A stretch of 17,247 bases of DNA from contig DBVW01000003.1 of NCBI GenBank assembly GCA_002308495.1, positions 1 to 17,247 on the forward strand, read 5' to 3'. Every line of letters begins with the position of its first letter. Positions within the stretch are counted from its first letter, which is position 1. Below are positions 1 to 7,351 of the stretch, piece by piece. The notes beneath the pieces are model-generated. The model was given only the letters and a program-made list of their open reading frames with translations, did no database searches and was not told the origin of the DNA. This DNA comes from Alphaproteobacteria bacterium UBA1254. GTDB lineage: Bacteria; Pseudomonadota; Alphaproteobacteria; RF32; CAG-239. A program made the translations under genes and the position numbers.

Positions 1-122
1 CGACCGCGGATCCTCAGGAGTTTAACATCAGCCAAGAGCCGTCTTCCGAAATGCAGGAATATAATGTGAGTGATAAATCACATGAGGCGCCGAAAAAGTT
101 TCACATCAGTATGCTTTTATAA
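1..122 (+). CDS. C-terminal fragment of an unidentified protein
   Basis: The frame from base 3 is open and ends with TAA at 120-122, giving the last 39 residues of a protein whose body lies outside the window. The tail is polar and acidic with a short basic stretch (APKKFHISMLL at the end), so it is probably a disordered C-terminus. No family can be recognised. The gene runs in the direction of alr and ends 26 bases before it. In many alphaproteobacteria the replicative helicase gene dnaB precedes alr, which makes a DnaB tail possible, but nothing in these residues shows it. Confidence 0.55.
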   Translation, partial: TADPQEFNISQEPSSEMQEYNVSDKSHEAPKKFHISMLL

Positions 123-148
123 TCAGTTTTATTAATCACGAGGGATAA

Positions 149-1270
149 ATGAGCTTTTTGAATAAATTAAGTGCAAATGTTTTAACACAGCCTGTGTTGG
201 AAATTAACCTTAATCGGTTGGTTGAAAATTATAAACTTTTAAGCAAAATTATTGCGCCGGCAACGCCGTCTGCCGTTGTAAAAGATGATGCCTATGGTAT
301 CGGGGCGGAGATTGTGGCAAAAACGCTTTATGAACATGCTGGTTGTCGTCATTTTTGGGTGGCGCACGCTGTTGAGGCCGAAAGGATTGTGTCTTGTTTA
401 CCTAAAGCAACGATTTATGTTTTGCAGGGTATCGGAGCGGATAGTTTAGAGCTTTTTGAAAAATATAAATTTACGCCCGTTATCAGCTCGCCTGAGATGC
501 TTTCATATTGGAAGAAACACGAAATTAAAGATGTTAAGCCTGCCATTCATGTTGAAACGGGTTTAAATCGTTTGGGTTTCAGAGAAGATGATTTGAAAAA
601 ATTAAGCTCAAAAGATTTGAAGAGATTTTCGCTTGTGATGAGTCATTTGGCGTGTGCCGACGAAAAAGACCACTTTATGAACGAGCACCAGTTAAACTGT
701 TTTAGAAAAATAAAAGAAAAATATTTTAAAGACATTCCCGGGAGCTTGTCGGCTTCGGATGGTGCGTTTTTGGGAGACGAATTTAATTTTGATATGGTGC
801 GTTTGGGTGCGGCGATGTATGGCATTAACACAGCACCTTATCGCGAAAATCAGATGAAAAATGTGATTACGCTAAAAGCGCCTGTTTTGCAAATTTCTGA
901 TTTAAAAAAAGGCGAGTTTGTCGGCTACAGTGCAACATATCGGGCAAACACAAACCGCAAGATTGCGATTGTTTCAATCGGTTATGGTGACGGTTTGCCG
1001 CGTTCGCTTTCAAATGTCGGCAAAGTGTTTTTTAAAGCATCCGACAAATGGGAAGAGGCGCGTATTTTGGGGCGTGTTTCAATGGATAATGTGATTTGTG
1101 ATGTCACCGATGTTAAAAATGTTTCGGTCGGCGATTTCGGGTATTTGATAATGGATGATTATACGCTTGACGATATTGCGCGCGATGCCGGCACAATCGG
1201 TTATGAGGTTTTATCAAGGATCGGCAAAAACACGCGTTACAATAAAAAATATGTGTTAAGCGCGAGATAA
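149..1270 (+). CDS. alr: Alanine racemase (PLP-dependent)
   Basis: Interconverts L- and D-alanine in the cytoplasm, supplying D-alanine for peptidoglycan. At 373 residues it has the usual family length. The N-terminal barrel carries the PLP-lysine motif VKDDAYGIG, with the lysine at residue 45. The family consensus is VKANAYGHG or VKADAYGLG, so the DD pair is a mild variant. The C-terminal domain has GYSATYRA with the catalytic tyrosine region, IGYGDGLPR, and GRVSMDN near the second active site. The ATG is preceded by CGAGGG about five bases upstream. The stop codon abuts the next ATG, so the two genes are probably co-transcribed and translationally coupled. Family assignment is secure. Confidence 0.96.
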   Translation: MSFLNKLSANVLTQPVLEINLNRLVENYKLLSKIIAPATPSAVVKDDAYGIGAEIVAKTLYEHAGCRHFWVAHAVEAERIVSCLPKATIYVLQGIGADSLELFEKYKFTPVISSPEMLSYWKKHEIKDVKPAIHVETGLNRLGFREDDLKKLSSKDLKRFSLVMSHLACADEKDHFMNEHQLNCFRKIKEKYFKDIPGSLSASDGAFLGDEFNFDMVRLGAAMYGINTAPYRENQMKNVITLKAPVLQISDLKKGEFVGYSATYRANTNRKIAIVSIGYGDGLPRSLSNVGKVFFKASDKWEEARILGRVSMDNVICDVTDVKNVSVGDFGYLIMDDYTLDDIARDAGTIGYEVLSRIGKNTRYNKKYVLSAR

Positions 1271-2047
1271 ATGATGCGTCATCAAGTTTTGGTTTATCGC
1301 GATTACGGTGTCGGTGATTTAAAGAATTTAGAACGTGGCTTAAGGGCTTATTTTGAGCCGAAAAACATTAAAGTTGATTTCACGGATGCTGCTTCCATTT
1401 TAAAAGAAGACATTTTGGGTGATGATGTTTTGCTTTTTATTATGCCGGGCGGTGCGGCAACACCGTTTTTACAAAAGCTTAAAGTTCAGGGAAACGATAA
1501 AATAAGAAAATATATTGCAAACGGCGGTCATTATTTGGGGATTTGCGCCGGAGCCTATTATGCATGTTCAAAAGTAGAATTTGAAACAGACGTTGAGCCT
1601 TTGGCTATCGTGCGTGAACATGAGCTTTTGGATTTGGTTGATGTTTCGGCTGTCGGCACGCTTTATAAAGAGTTAAAAATTCGGCCGTATATGAAAAACG
1701 AAGGTTCGGCTGCAACAATTAAGCTTAAATGGGCAGATAATGAAATTCATTTTGCACATTATCACGGTGGTCCGAAGTTTGTTTCACCAAAGCAGGATTA
1801 TGAAATTTTAGCGCGCTATGAAGATGTTGAACATGAGCCGGCGGCGATTATTGCCAAAGATTTCGGGTTGGGACGAGTGGTTCTTTCGGGAGTTCACTTT
1901 GAAGACAGAGGCGAAGATTTAAAGAAAGCACTGCATGCTTTACGTGTTGATCTTAAAGAAGCTTCGAAAATTGCAGATTTGCTTTCACAAAATGAAGCTT
2001 CACGTAAAATCTTGTTTAATAAAATTATGTCGTCCTTTTCTAAATAA
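1271..2047 (+). CDS. BPL_N-like class I amidotransferase-fold protein
   Basis: This 258-residue protein resembles the stand-alone N-terminal domain of eukaryotic biotin-protein ligase (BPL_N), which has the class I glutamine amidotransferase fold. Visible motifs are VYRDYGVG near the N-terminus, IMPGGAATPF (residues 57-66) and the nucleophile elbow GICAGAYY with cysteine 92. A probable histidine region follows at HYHGGP. There is no biotin-ligase catalytic domain, so biotinylation is not implied. The substrate of bacterial members is unknown to me. The gene starts directly after the alr stop, with two ATGs in tandem, which suggests coupling. It could instead be described as a DJ-1/PfpI-like amidase, but the BPL_N match over the first 100 residues is better. 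Confidence 0.8.
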   Translation: MMRHQVLVYRDYGVGDLKNLERGLRAYFEPKNIKVDFTDAASILKEDILGDDVLLFIMPGGAATPFLQKLKVQGNDKIRKYIANGGHYLGICAGAYYACSKVEFETDVEPLAIVREHELLDLVDVSAVGTLYKELKIRPYMKNEGSAATIKLKWADNEIHFAHYHGGPKFVSPKQDYEILARYEDVEHEPAAIIAKDFGLGRVVLSGVHFEDRGEDLKKALHALRVDLKEASKIADLLSQNEASRKILFNKIMSSFSK

Positions 2048-2094
2048 AATTTTTGTGCTAAACTCCACGTAAATTTTTAGAAAAGGAAAAAATC

Positions 2095-2946
2095 ATGGGA
2101 CGTTTAAAAACTTTTATTTTGATGCTCGGTTTGATGCTTATCTTTATGTGGGTCGGCAATATGATCGGCGGTGAATCAGGAATGAAAGCGGCTTTTTGGG
2201 CTGCGGTTGCGATGAATTTTTTCAGTTATTTTTTCAGCGACAAGATTGTGTTAAAACAATATAAGGCAAAAGAAGTTAAAGAAAGCAGTGCGCCCGAGCT
2301 TTACAATATTGTGCGCCAGCTTGCCGACAGAGCCAGTTTGCCGATGCCAAGGGTTTATGTGATTGATGAAAAAGTTCCGAATGCATTTGCAACAGGGCGA
2401 AATCCGAGCCATGCGGCCGTTGCGGCAACACGCGGTCTGCTTGAACTGATGAGCAAACAGGAAGTTACGGGCGTTTTAGCTCACGAGATGAGTCATGTTA
2501 AGCATTATGATATTTTAACATCGTCCATCGCTGCCGTGTTTGCCGGTGCCATCGGTATGCTCGGCAATGTTTCGCGTTCGGGAGTGAGTGCGGCCAATCA
2601 GCGTGCGGGGACGCATGCACGCCAGGGCGGTTTATTTGCGCTTGTAGGGGCTGTTTTGATGCCGATTGCGGCAACCATCATTCGTCTTTCAATTTCGCGC
2701 ACACGCGAATATGCGGCGGACGCAGGGGCTGCTCAATTGACAGGACATCCGGAATGGCTCATCTCGGCGCTTTCAAAATTAGAGAGTTATTCAAAACAAG
2801 CTCAGATGAAAAACGTTACGAAAGAAACAGCGCATATGTTTATTATCAGCCCGCTTTCTTCGGGAAGTTTGGCATCGCTCTTTTCAACGCACCCTTCAAC
2901 GAAAGACCGTATTGAGCGTTTGGAAAATATGACAAAGGAACTTTAA
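2095..2946 (+). CDS. htpX: HtpX-family membrane zinc metalloprotease
   Basis: Inner-membrane endopeptidase of the M48 family that takes part in quality control of membrane proteins alongside FtsH. It has 283 residues, typical of the family. Two hydrophobic N-terminal segments (about residues 7-24 and 31-47) precede the cytosolic catalytic part. The zinc motif HEMSH has H130, E131 and H134. The third ligand is probably E205 in SRTREYAAD, which follows further hydrophobic segments around residues 143-157 and 180-199. The ATG is preceded by AAAAGGA. A 47-base gap separates it from the upstream gene. HtpX is heat-inducible in many bacteria, but no heat-shock promoter is visible here. Confidence 0.95.
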   Translation: MGRLKTFILMLGLMLIFMWVGNMIGGESGMKAAFWAAVAMNFFSYFFSDKIVLKQYKAKEVKESSAPELYNIVRQLADRASLPMPRVYVIDEKVPNAFATGRNPSHAAVAATRGLLELMSKQEVTGVLAHEMSHVKHYDILTSSIAAVFAGAIGMLGNVSRSGVSAANQRAGTHARQGGLFALVGAVLMPIAATIIRLSISRTREYAADAGAAQLTGHPEWLISALSKLESYSKQAQMKNVTKETAHMFIISPLSSGSLASLFSTHPSTKDRIERLENMTKEL

Positions 2947-2947
2947 T

Positions 2948-3742
2948 TTGAAAAAGTTTTTTAATTTTCGAAGATTTTTTCGACGTTATAAGTGGCATAT
3001 TGTTTTTGTTCTGATTGTTTTTCAATTTTTCTTTCCGCAATATTTAAAGCGGGCGGTTTATCCGTATCTTTACGGTAAAAAAACAAATGAGGTTTTGGAA
3101 ATTTCGGCGCATGATTTTTTTGAAGATGTGAATGCGCCGGCGTTTGTTTTCACACGCGGAAAATATGCGTATATTTTAGAGCCGAAAACAAGATATGCCG
3201 TAACGGGCAGGGTCGGTATTTTAGACCATTACGACACTCTTTGGAACAGATTTTTCAGAGGGCAGTTTCAGGGAAAATATATCAACCTTGTGCCGAGAGA
3301 TATTTTTTTGGTTATCGGACAGATGGCACAAAAAGAAGTGTTCAAAAAATTTAAGTTTGAGCATGAAGAACGGTTAGGGCGCGTGCTTTGCAAAGGCGTT
3401 AAATATCGGACGTCATTTATGTCAGCTTATAAGAACCAGGAAGAAGCCGAAAAAAGCCAAGCGAATTTTAGGGAATGTCATCAATATATTAAGCAGGAAG
3501 AACAGAATAACTATCATCCCATTCCGGCGACGGAGAGAATAAATAAGGCATTGTCTATGCTTTTGCCGGGTGATCTTGTTCATTTGGAAGGTATTTTGGT
3601 TGATGTGCCGCAAATGCGATTAAATACAGGCACAAGAAAAGAGCAATATCACGAGAACATGATTGTTAACGGAATGGCTCCCGGCATGTGCTTTATTTTA
3701 TATACCACAAAAGTAATCTTCAACGGCAGAGTTTATGAATAA
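2948..3742 (+). CDS. Membrane-anchored protein of unknown function, TTG start
   Basis: A 264-residue protein that I can place only as a conserved hypothetical. A basic N-terminus (residues 1-15) and one hydrophobic segment (about 17-31) predict an uncleaved signal anchor, leaving the rest probably in the periplasm. The region TGRVGILDHYDTLW (86-99), then NLVPRD, and later LLPGDLVHLEGILVDV (205-220) resemble a group of short proteobacterial hypothetical proteins. Those share a PGD-x-V-x-L-x-G-x-L signature and end with a tyrosine-rich strand. No catalytic motif is seen. The start is TTG, two bases after the htpX stop, with AAAGGAA inside the htpX end acting as ribosome binding site. This tight coupling suggests a job linked to HtpX or to membrane quality control (inference). 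A terminator follows immediately. Confidence 0.8.
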   Translation: MKKFFNFRRFFRRYKWHIVFVLIVFQFFFPQYLKRAVYPYLYGKKTNEVLEISAHDFFEDVNAPAFVFTRGKYAYILEPKTRYAVTGRVGILDHYDTLWNRFFRGQFQGKYINLVPRDIFLVIGQMAQKEVFKKFKFEHEERLGRVLCKGVKYRTSFMSAYKNQEEAEKSQANFRECHQYIKQEEQNNYHPIPATERINKALSMLLPGDLVHLEGILVDVPQMRLNTGTRKEQYHENMIVNGMAPGMCFILYTTKVIFNGRVYE

Positions 3743-3770
3743 AAAAAGTCCCGAAATTATCGGGACATTA
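3741..3770. terminator. Bidirectional intrinsic terminator
   Basis: A perfect 7-bp stem GTCCCGA/TCGGGAC (3748-3754 with 3760-3766) has a 5-base loop. It is flanked by seven A residues on the left and ATTATTTTA on the right. Read on the minus strand the tail is TTTTTTT, a strong end for the NAD operon. Read on the plus strand it ends the htpX-side operon. Confidence 0.9.
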
Positions 3771-3772
3771 TT

Positions 3773-4552
3773 TTATACTTCAATCATTTCGGCCATTTGT
3801 TTTCGTTTGAAAGCAGAACGGGTGATGAGGTTTCGAACGCGTTCAACCGTTGCTTTGTCATAACCTTTTGAAACGGTTTGTTCAACACTTTGTTTGTTAT
3901 CAAAAAGCTCTTTTAAAATCGGGTCTAAAACAGCATACGGCGGAAGAGAGTTTTCATCTTTTTGGCCCTCGGCCAATTCTGCAGACGGCGCGCGCGTGAT
4001 GACGTCTTGAGGCAAAACTTTGCTGACCGTGTTGCGCCATTTGGCAAGTTCGAAAATCGTTGTTTTATAAACGTTGCCGATTGGAGCAAGACCGCCGCAT
4101 GTGTCACCATAAAGCGTGCAATAACCCGTTAAGGCTTCCGATTTGTTGCCGCAAGCTAAAACAAGACCGCCGAACTGATTTGACCATGCCATTAAAATTT
4201 GGCCTCTGATACGGGCTTGAAGGTTTTCTTGAGTGATGCCTTTGACATCTTCTTTAAAAGCGTCTTTTAAAAGCTCAACTTCTTTTTCAAAAAACGGATC
4301 AATATCAATTTCGTGATAATCAAGCTTGTTTAAAATGGCAATTCCGTGTGCGATTTTTAAGCTTAAATCAGATGTAAATCTTGTTTTCATCATAACGGCC
4401 GTTACGTTTTTACCGCCTAAAACGTCTGCCGCTAAAACAGCGCAAACAGCAGAATCAAGACCGCCCGAAAGACCTAAAATAACTTTCTTAAAACCGTTTT
4501 GATCGCAATATGATTTTAAGCCTTGTTTTAATGTGTTCCATAAATTTTGCAT
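3773..4552 (-). CDS. nadE: NAD synthetase, amidase-less (NadE)
   Basis: ATP-dependent amidation of nicotinate adenine dinucleotide to NAD. The N-type ATP pyrophosphatase motif SGGLDSA spans residues 29-35. NLQARIRG (110-117), GNKSE (135-139), YGD (148-150) and APSAEL...QKDE (188-200) are further family motifs. These motif variants match the C-terminal synthetase half of the long glutamine-dependent enzymes. Yet the protein has only 259 residues and no N-terminal nitrilase-type glutaminase domain. It therefore must use free ammonia or a separate amidotransferase (inference). The ATG lies 5 bases after the pncB stop. Its ribosome binding site AAAGGA overlaps the pncB end, so it is the last gene of a coupled four-gene operon. 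Confidence 0.93.
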   Translation of the reverse strand: MQNLWNTLKQGLKSYCDQNGFKKVILGLSGGLDSAVCAVLAADVLGGKNVTAVMMKTRFTSDLSLKIAHGIAILNKLDYHEIDIDPFFEKEVELLKDAFKEDVKGITQENLQARIRGQILMAWSNQFGGLVLACGNKSEALTGYCTLYGDTCGGLAPIGNVYKTTIFELAKWRNTVSKVLPQDVITRAPSAELAEGQKDENSLPPYAVLDPILKELFDNKQSVEQTVSKGYDKATVERVRNLITRSAFKRKQMAEMIEV

Positions 4553-4557
4553 CTCGT

Positions 4558-6042
4558 TTATCCTTTCAGGTGTTTTTTAATCAGTTTTTCGCGCAAGTCA
4601 TAAAGTTTTTCTTCCAAACCGACACCGTAAATGTGCGGATTGGCCAGACGTTTATATGTTGCGTCCAAATGAGAAAGTTCATCAAAAGCGCGTTTTTGAA
4701 GCTTATAAAGATTTGTTTCGGGGGAATAAACAAATTTTCCGTTATCGACAATTTGATGAAGTAAATATTCGGCCTTTTCACCTTTTTTAAACACGCGGTT
4801 TTTGCCTTTTAATTCACCGAAATTATATGAGGTGATGTTGGCGCTGAGCTTGCCGTCTTTGACGAGTTTTTTATCTGTTTGACGGCAGATAATGTCGCCT
4901 TCAAAGAGATTGTTTCGGGTAATACGGATAACGTTTGTAGCGCCCGGAACGGTTGTTTTGCCTTCGGCAATTTTGATTTGAGGTTTGCCGTTATATGATT
5001 TTGTTTTAAAGACAGCACCTAAGGCAGGTGTGTCGTAGGCCGTAACGAGTTTTGTGCCGGCGGCAAAAACATCATAAGGCGCTTTTTGAACAGCAATAAG
5101 GTTTTCAATTAAGTGTTCGTCCAAATCATTTGAGGCAATCAGTTTGACATTTTTTAAAAGGTCTTTATTTTTTGATTGGCTTAAAATGGTTTTGGCTTCT
5201 TTTGCCCAATAAGCAAGGTCGCCCGAATCAAAGCGCATTCCCATTAAAGGAATTTTTGTTTGAACAGCTGCTTTGATGGCGTTTTTGATACCCTCGCGAG
5301 AGTCATATGTGTCAACAAGAAGGGTTGTGTTTTGAGGGTTTGTTTTCATAAACGCTTTGAATGCGTCAACTTCATTGTCATAGCTCATCACAAACGAATG
5401 AGCCATTGTGCCGGAAGAGGGGATGTGATAGTGTTTTGCGGCCGCGACGTTTGATGTTGCCGAGGCGCCGCCGATAAAGGCGGCACGTGTTGCCGAAAAA
5501 CAACCGAGTTCCTGACCGCGACGCAAACCGAATTCCAAAAGCGGACGATTTTTGCCGTCAATGTTTGCGGCATAAACCATGCGCGAGGCTTTTGTCGCAA
5601 TCAGGCTTTGAGAGTTGAAAATGTTTAAAAGCGCGGCTTCGACAAGCTCAACCTGCCAAGAAGGACCGGAAACGGAATAAACGGGTTCGTTCGGGAAAAC
5701 GAGTTTTCCTTCTTCGACGGCTTCAACACTTATTTGAAGTTTTGCGTTTTTGATAAATGATAAAAAGCTTTCTTGAAATTTCGGGGTGCCGTCAGCATAT
5801 TTTTCAGAGCGTAAATAAGCAATATCTTCATCAGAAAAATGCCAGTTTTTTAACCACTCGACAAACTCGGCGAGGCCTGCGGCAATAACATAACTGCCGC
5901 CGAAAGGACAGCGTCTGAAAAACGCTTCGGAAGTTTTTTGCTCATCTGCTTTGCCGTCCAAAAACCAACTTTGCGCCATTGATAAATGATAAAGGTCGCA
6001 AAAGAGCGGAGAGCCGGTGGCAATTAGATTTTCTCTTGTCAT
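4558..6042 (-). CDS. pncB: Nicotinate phosphoribosyltransferase
   Basis: Makes nicotinate mononucleotide from nicotinate and PRPP, with ATP. The 494 residues match the longer family branch. Motifs seen are FGLRRGQ (171-177), GTMAHSF with the probable phospho-accepting histidine 215, VDTYDS (243-248) and MRFDSGDL (269-276). ASNDLDE further on belongs to the phosphate-binding end of the barrel. The ATG shares one base with the stop of the upstream nicotinamidase gene (TAATG), with AAAGGAAC upstream, so translation is probably coupled. The enzyme sits between nicotinamidase, which supplies its substrate, and NadE downstream. Confidence 0.96.
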   Translation of the reverse strand: MTRENLIATGSPLFCDLYHLSMAQSWFLDGKADEQKTSEAFFRRCPFGGSYVIAAGLAEFVEWLKNWHFSDEDIAYLRSEKYADGTPKFQESFLSFIKNAKLQISVEAVEEGKLVFPNEPVYSVSGPSWQVELVEAALLNIFNSQSLIATKASRMVYAANIDGKNRPLLEFGLRRGQELGCFSATRAAFIGGASATSNVAAAKHYHIPSSGTMAHSFVMSYDNEVDAFKAFMKTNPQNTTLLVDTYDSREGIKNAIKAAVQTKIPLMGMRFDSGDLAYWAKEAKTILSQSKNKDLLKNVKLIASNDLDEHLIENLIAVQKAPYDVFAAGTKLVTAYDTPALGAVFKTKSYNGKPQIKIAEGKTTVPGATNVIRITRNNLFEGDIICRQTDKKLVKDGKLSANITSYNFGELKGKNRVFKKGEKAEYLLHQIVDNGKFVYSPETNLYKLQKRAFDELSHLDATYKRLANPHIYGVGLEEKLYDLREKLIKKHLKG

Positions 6043-6623
6043 TATTTTGTTCCTTTCGTTTTCAAAAGCTGATGGCTTGTGATGATATGAAGCTGACCTT
6101 TTTTGATAAAGCTTTGATAGAAATTTTCTTTTAAAAGATCTTTGATTTGAGCATTAAGTCCTTGGCATAAATCTTCGATGATGTAGACATTGGCGCCGAG
6201 TTTTAAGAAGCCGTCAAGCGCTTCTTTGACGCAAACCTCTGACAAGACGCCGCACAAATAGATGTTCTTCTTTTCAAAAGATTGGTTTAAGAAAGTGTAT
6301 TGCGGTTTTTCGTTCCATAAATTTGTGGTCGATTTGTAGATTTTTTTTGTTTTAAAATGAGGGGCAAGCGGCGCCGCGTTTCGCCACCCCCAAGAGTTGA
6401 AAACACAATGGACTGGATAAGACAAGTTTTCTTTTGTTAAAGGAAAAGTTTGTTTAAAATGCGTGTCGTATGTGTCAAGAAAATGATCAAACATATGTGG
6501 TTTTAATTTTTTTACAAAATCTTTGTGGCGTTTGATTAAATCGGGCGCGGAAATGGTTAGGGCACCTTTGGGGTGAACAAAATCATTTTGAAAATCGATG
6601 CGGATAAAAATTTCTTTTTCCAT
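6042..6623 (-). CDS. pncA: Nicotinamidase (isochorismatase-like cysteine hydrolase)
   Basis: Predicted to deamidate nicotinamide to nicotinate and ammonia. The 193-residue isochorismatase-fold protein has the expected triad: D10 in IDFQNDF, K97 in IYKSTTN, and C131 in GVLSEVCVKEALDG. Metal ligands are probably D53 and H55 (TYDTHF) and H72 (YPVHCV), which match the nicotinamidase zinc site better than isochorismatase. ATG start, with AGGAGG about 6 bases upstream (plus strand 6629-6635). It lies 13 bases downstream of the nadM stop and overlaps pncB by one base. The placement between other NAD genes supports the substrate call. The protein is divergent in sequence, so activity is inferred. Confidence 0.88.
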   Translation of the reverse strand: MEKEIFIRIDFQNDFVHPKGALTISAPDLIKRHKDFVKKLKPHMFDHFLDTYDTHFKQTFPLTKENLSYPVHCVFNSWGWRNAAPLAPHFKTKKIYKSTTNLWNEKPQYTFLNQSFEKKNIYLCGVLSEVCVKEALDGFLKLGANVYIIEDLCQGLNAQIKDLLKENFYQSFIKKGQLHIITSHQLLKTKGTK

Positions 6624-6636
6624 GTTTAAACCTCCT

Positions 6637-7179
6637 TTAAATTATGCCTTTTTTTCTGGTGAAATATTCTTCAACAATGTGGTGATTGACAGGGTCAATA
6701 AAGTTTTTCCAACGTTTGTCTTGAAACTTTAGCATATCGCGCACCATGCTTGCCGTTACGAACGGAAAAGAGGGGTCTGTTCGGTCAATGAGGCGGATGT
6801 TTTCGATGTGGTTTTTAAACCAATGCGCGTCGTATTCGGAGCCTGCATAATAAGCGTCGGGCAAGGGGATGTCGGTAAAACTTTCTTTTAAAAAATCCAT
6901 TACAAACTCGCCCCATTCGGCGGGATTATTGATGTCAAACAAACCGATGATTTTAAGGCGCTCATATTCGGGTTTTGAACGATAAACATTTTGAATCATT
7001 TTTTTTCTTGTGGTGTAGTTAAACGGGTTTCGTTCCGTTCCTTGTTCCTGAATAGAGCCGAGCGCTACCGTTACGAGCTCACATTCGGCAAGCATTTGAT
7101 CAATAATTTTTTGATGCCCGATGTGAAAAGGTTGGGCACGCATGATTGTTAAACCGTGTTTGAATTTGTATTTAGGCAT
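6637..7179 (-). CDS. nadM: NadM-type nicotinamide-nucleotide adenylyltransferase
   Basis: Nucleotidyltransferase predicted to join NMN or NaMN to the AMP part of ATP, giving NAD or NaAD. The N-terminal motif MRAQPFHIGH ends with the HxGH signature (H19, H22). NPFNYTTRKKMI (51-62) and TASMVRDML (142-150) are the downstream equivalents of the family IS-x-T-x-x-R motif. The 180-residue length fits archaeal-type NadM and the catalytic half of NadM-Nudix fusions. There is no Nudix domain here. NadM enzymes usually prefer NMN, unlike NadD. AAAGGAG lies 8 bases before the ATG. This is the first gene of the NAD operon and follows an unusual leader. Confidence 0.88.
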   Translation of the reverse strand: MPKYKFKHGLTIMRAQPFHIGHQKIIDQMLAECELVTVALGSIQEQGTERNPFNYTTRKKMIQNVYRSKPEYERLKIIGLFDINNPAEWGEFVMDFLKESFTDIPLPDAYYAGSEYDAHWFKNHIENIRLIDRTDPSFPFVTASMVRDMLKFQDKRWKNFIDPVNHHIVEEYFTRKKGII

Positions 7180-7287
7180 TAAAAAAACTCCTTTGAATGA
7201 GGAGCCGACATTTGAAAAGAAATTTTTAAAAACCGGCTCAGTTTAAGTTTTTGTTCTCGGCTCATAAGCCCTGCGAGCCTCAAGAAC
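7180..7287 (-). promoter_or_regulatory. Candidate riboswitch-like leader of the NAD operon
   Basis: Written 5' to 3' on the minus strand, the leader starts with a hairpin. GTTCT (7287-7283) pairs with AGAAC (7257-7253), and GGCTC (7279-7275) pairs with GAGCC (7263-7259). The 11-base loop contains GGCTTA (7270-7265), which can pair with TGAGCC (7240-7235) across an A-rich linker to form an H-type pseudoknot. GAGCCG (7239-7234) can instead pair with CGGCTC (7207-7202). That alternative competes with CTCCT (7204-7200), which pairs perfectly with AGGAG (7192-7188), the nadM ribosome binding site. Mutually exclusive pairing that hides or frees a ribosome binding site is typical of translational riboswitches. 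I cannot match it to a named class. Confidence 0.55.
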
Positions 7288-7293
7288 ACCTTT

Positions 7294-7322
7294 AAAATAT
7301 CTTAGATTTTTTTGCTTGTCAA
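7294..7322 (-). promoter_or_regulatory. Predicted promoter of the NAD operon
   Basis: A perfect TTGACA -35 (7322-7317, within CCTTGACAAG) is followed after 17 bases by TATTTT (7299-7294), four of six matches to the -10 consensus. Transcription would begin near 7287, just before the first stem of the leader RNA. The -35 overlaps that of the divergent promoter. Confidence 0.6.
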
Positions 7323-7344
7323 GGTATAAAATTTGTTGTAACAT
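7316..7344 (+). promoter_or_regulatory. Predicted divergent promoter giving a leaderless mRNA
   Basis: TTGTCA (7316-7321) and TAACAT (7339-7344) are 17 bases apart and match the consensus at five and four of six positions. The expected start, about seven bases after the -10, falls at or next to the ATG at 7352. No Shine-Dalgarno sequence lies before this ATG, so a leaderless transcript is the simplest reading. Confidence 0.5.
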
Positions 7345-7351
7345 TCGGCGC

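Noticed and set aside
7316..7351. Upstream in-frame TTG start for the ATP-grasp gene
   Set aside because: It lies in the predicted -35 box, has no ribosome binding site, and adds residues outside the family alignment. ATG 7352 is preferred.
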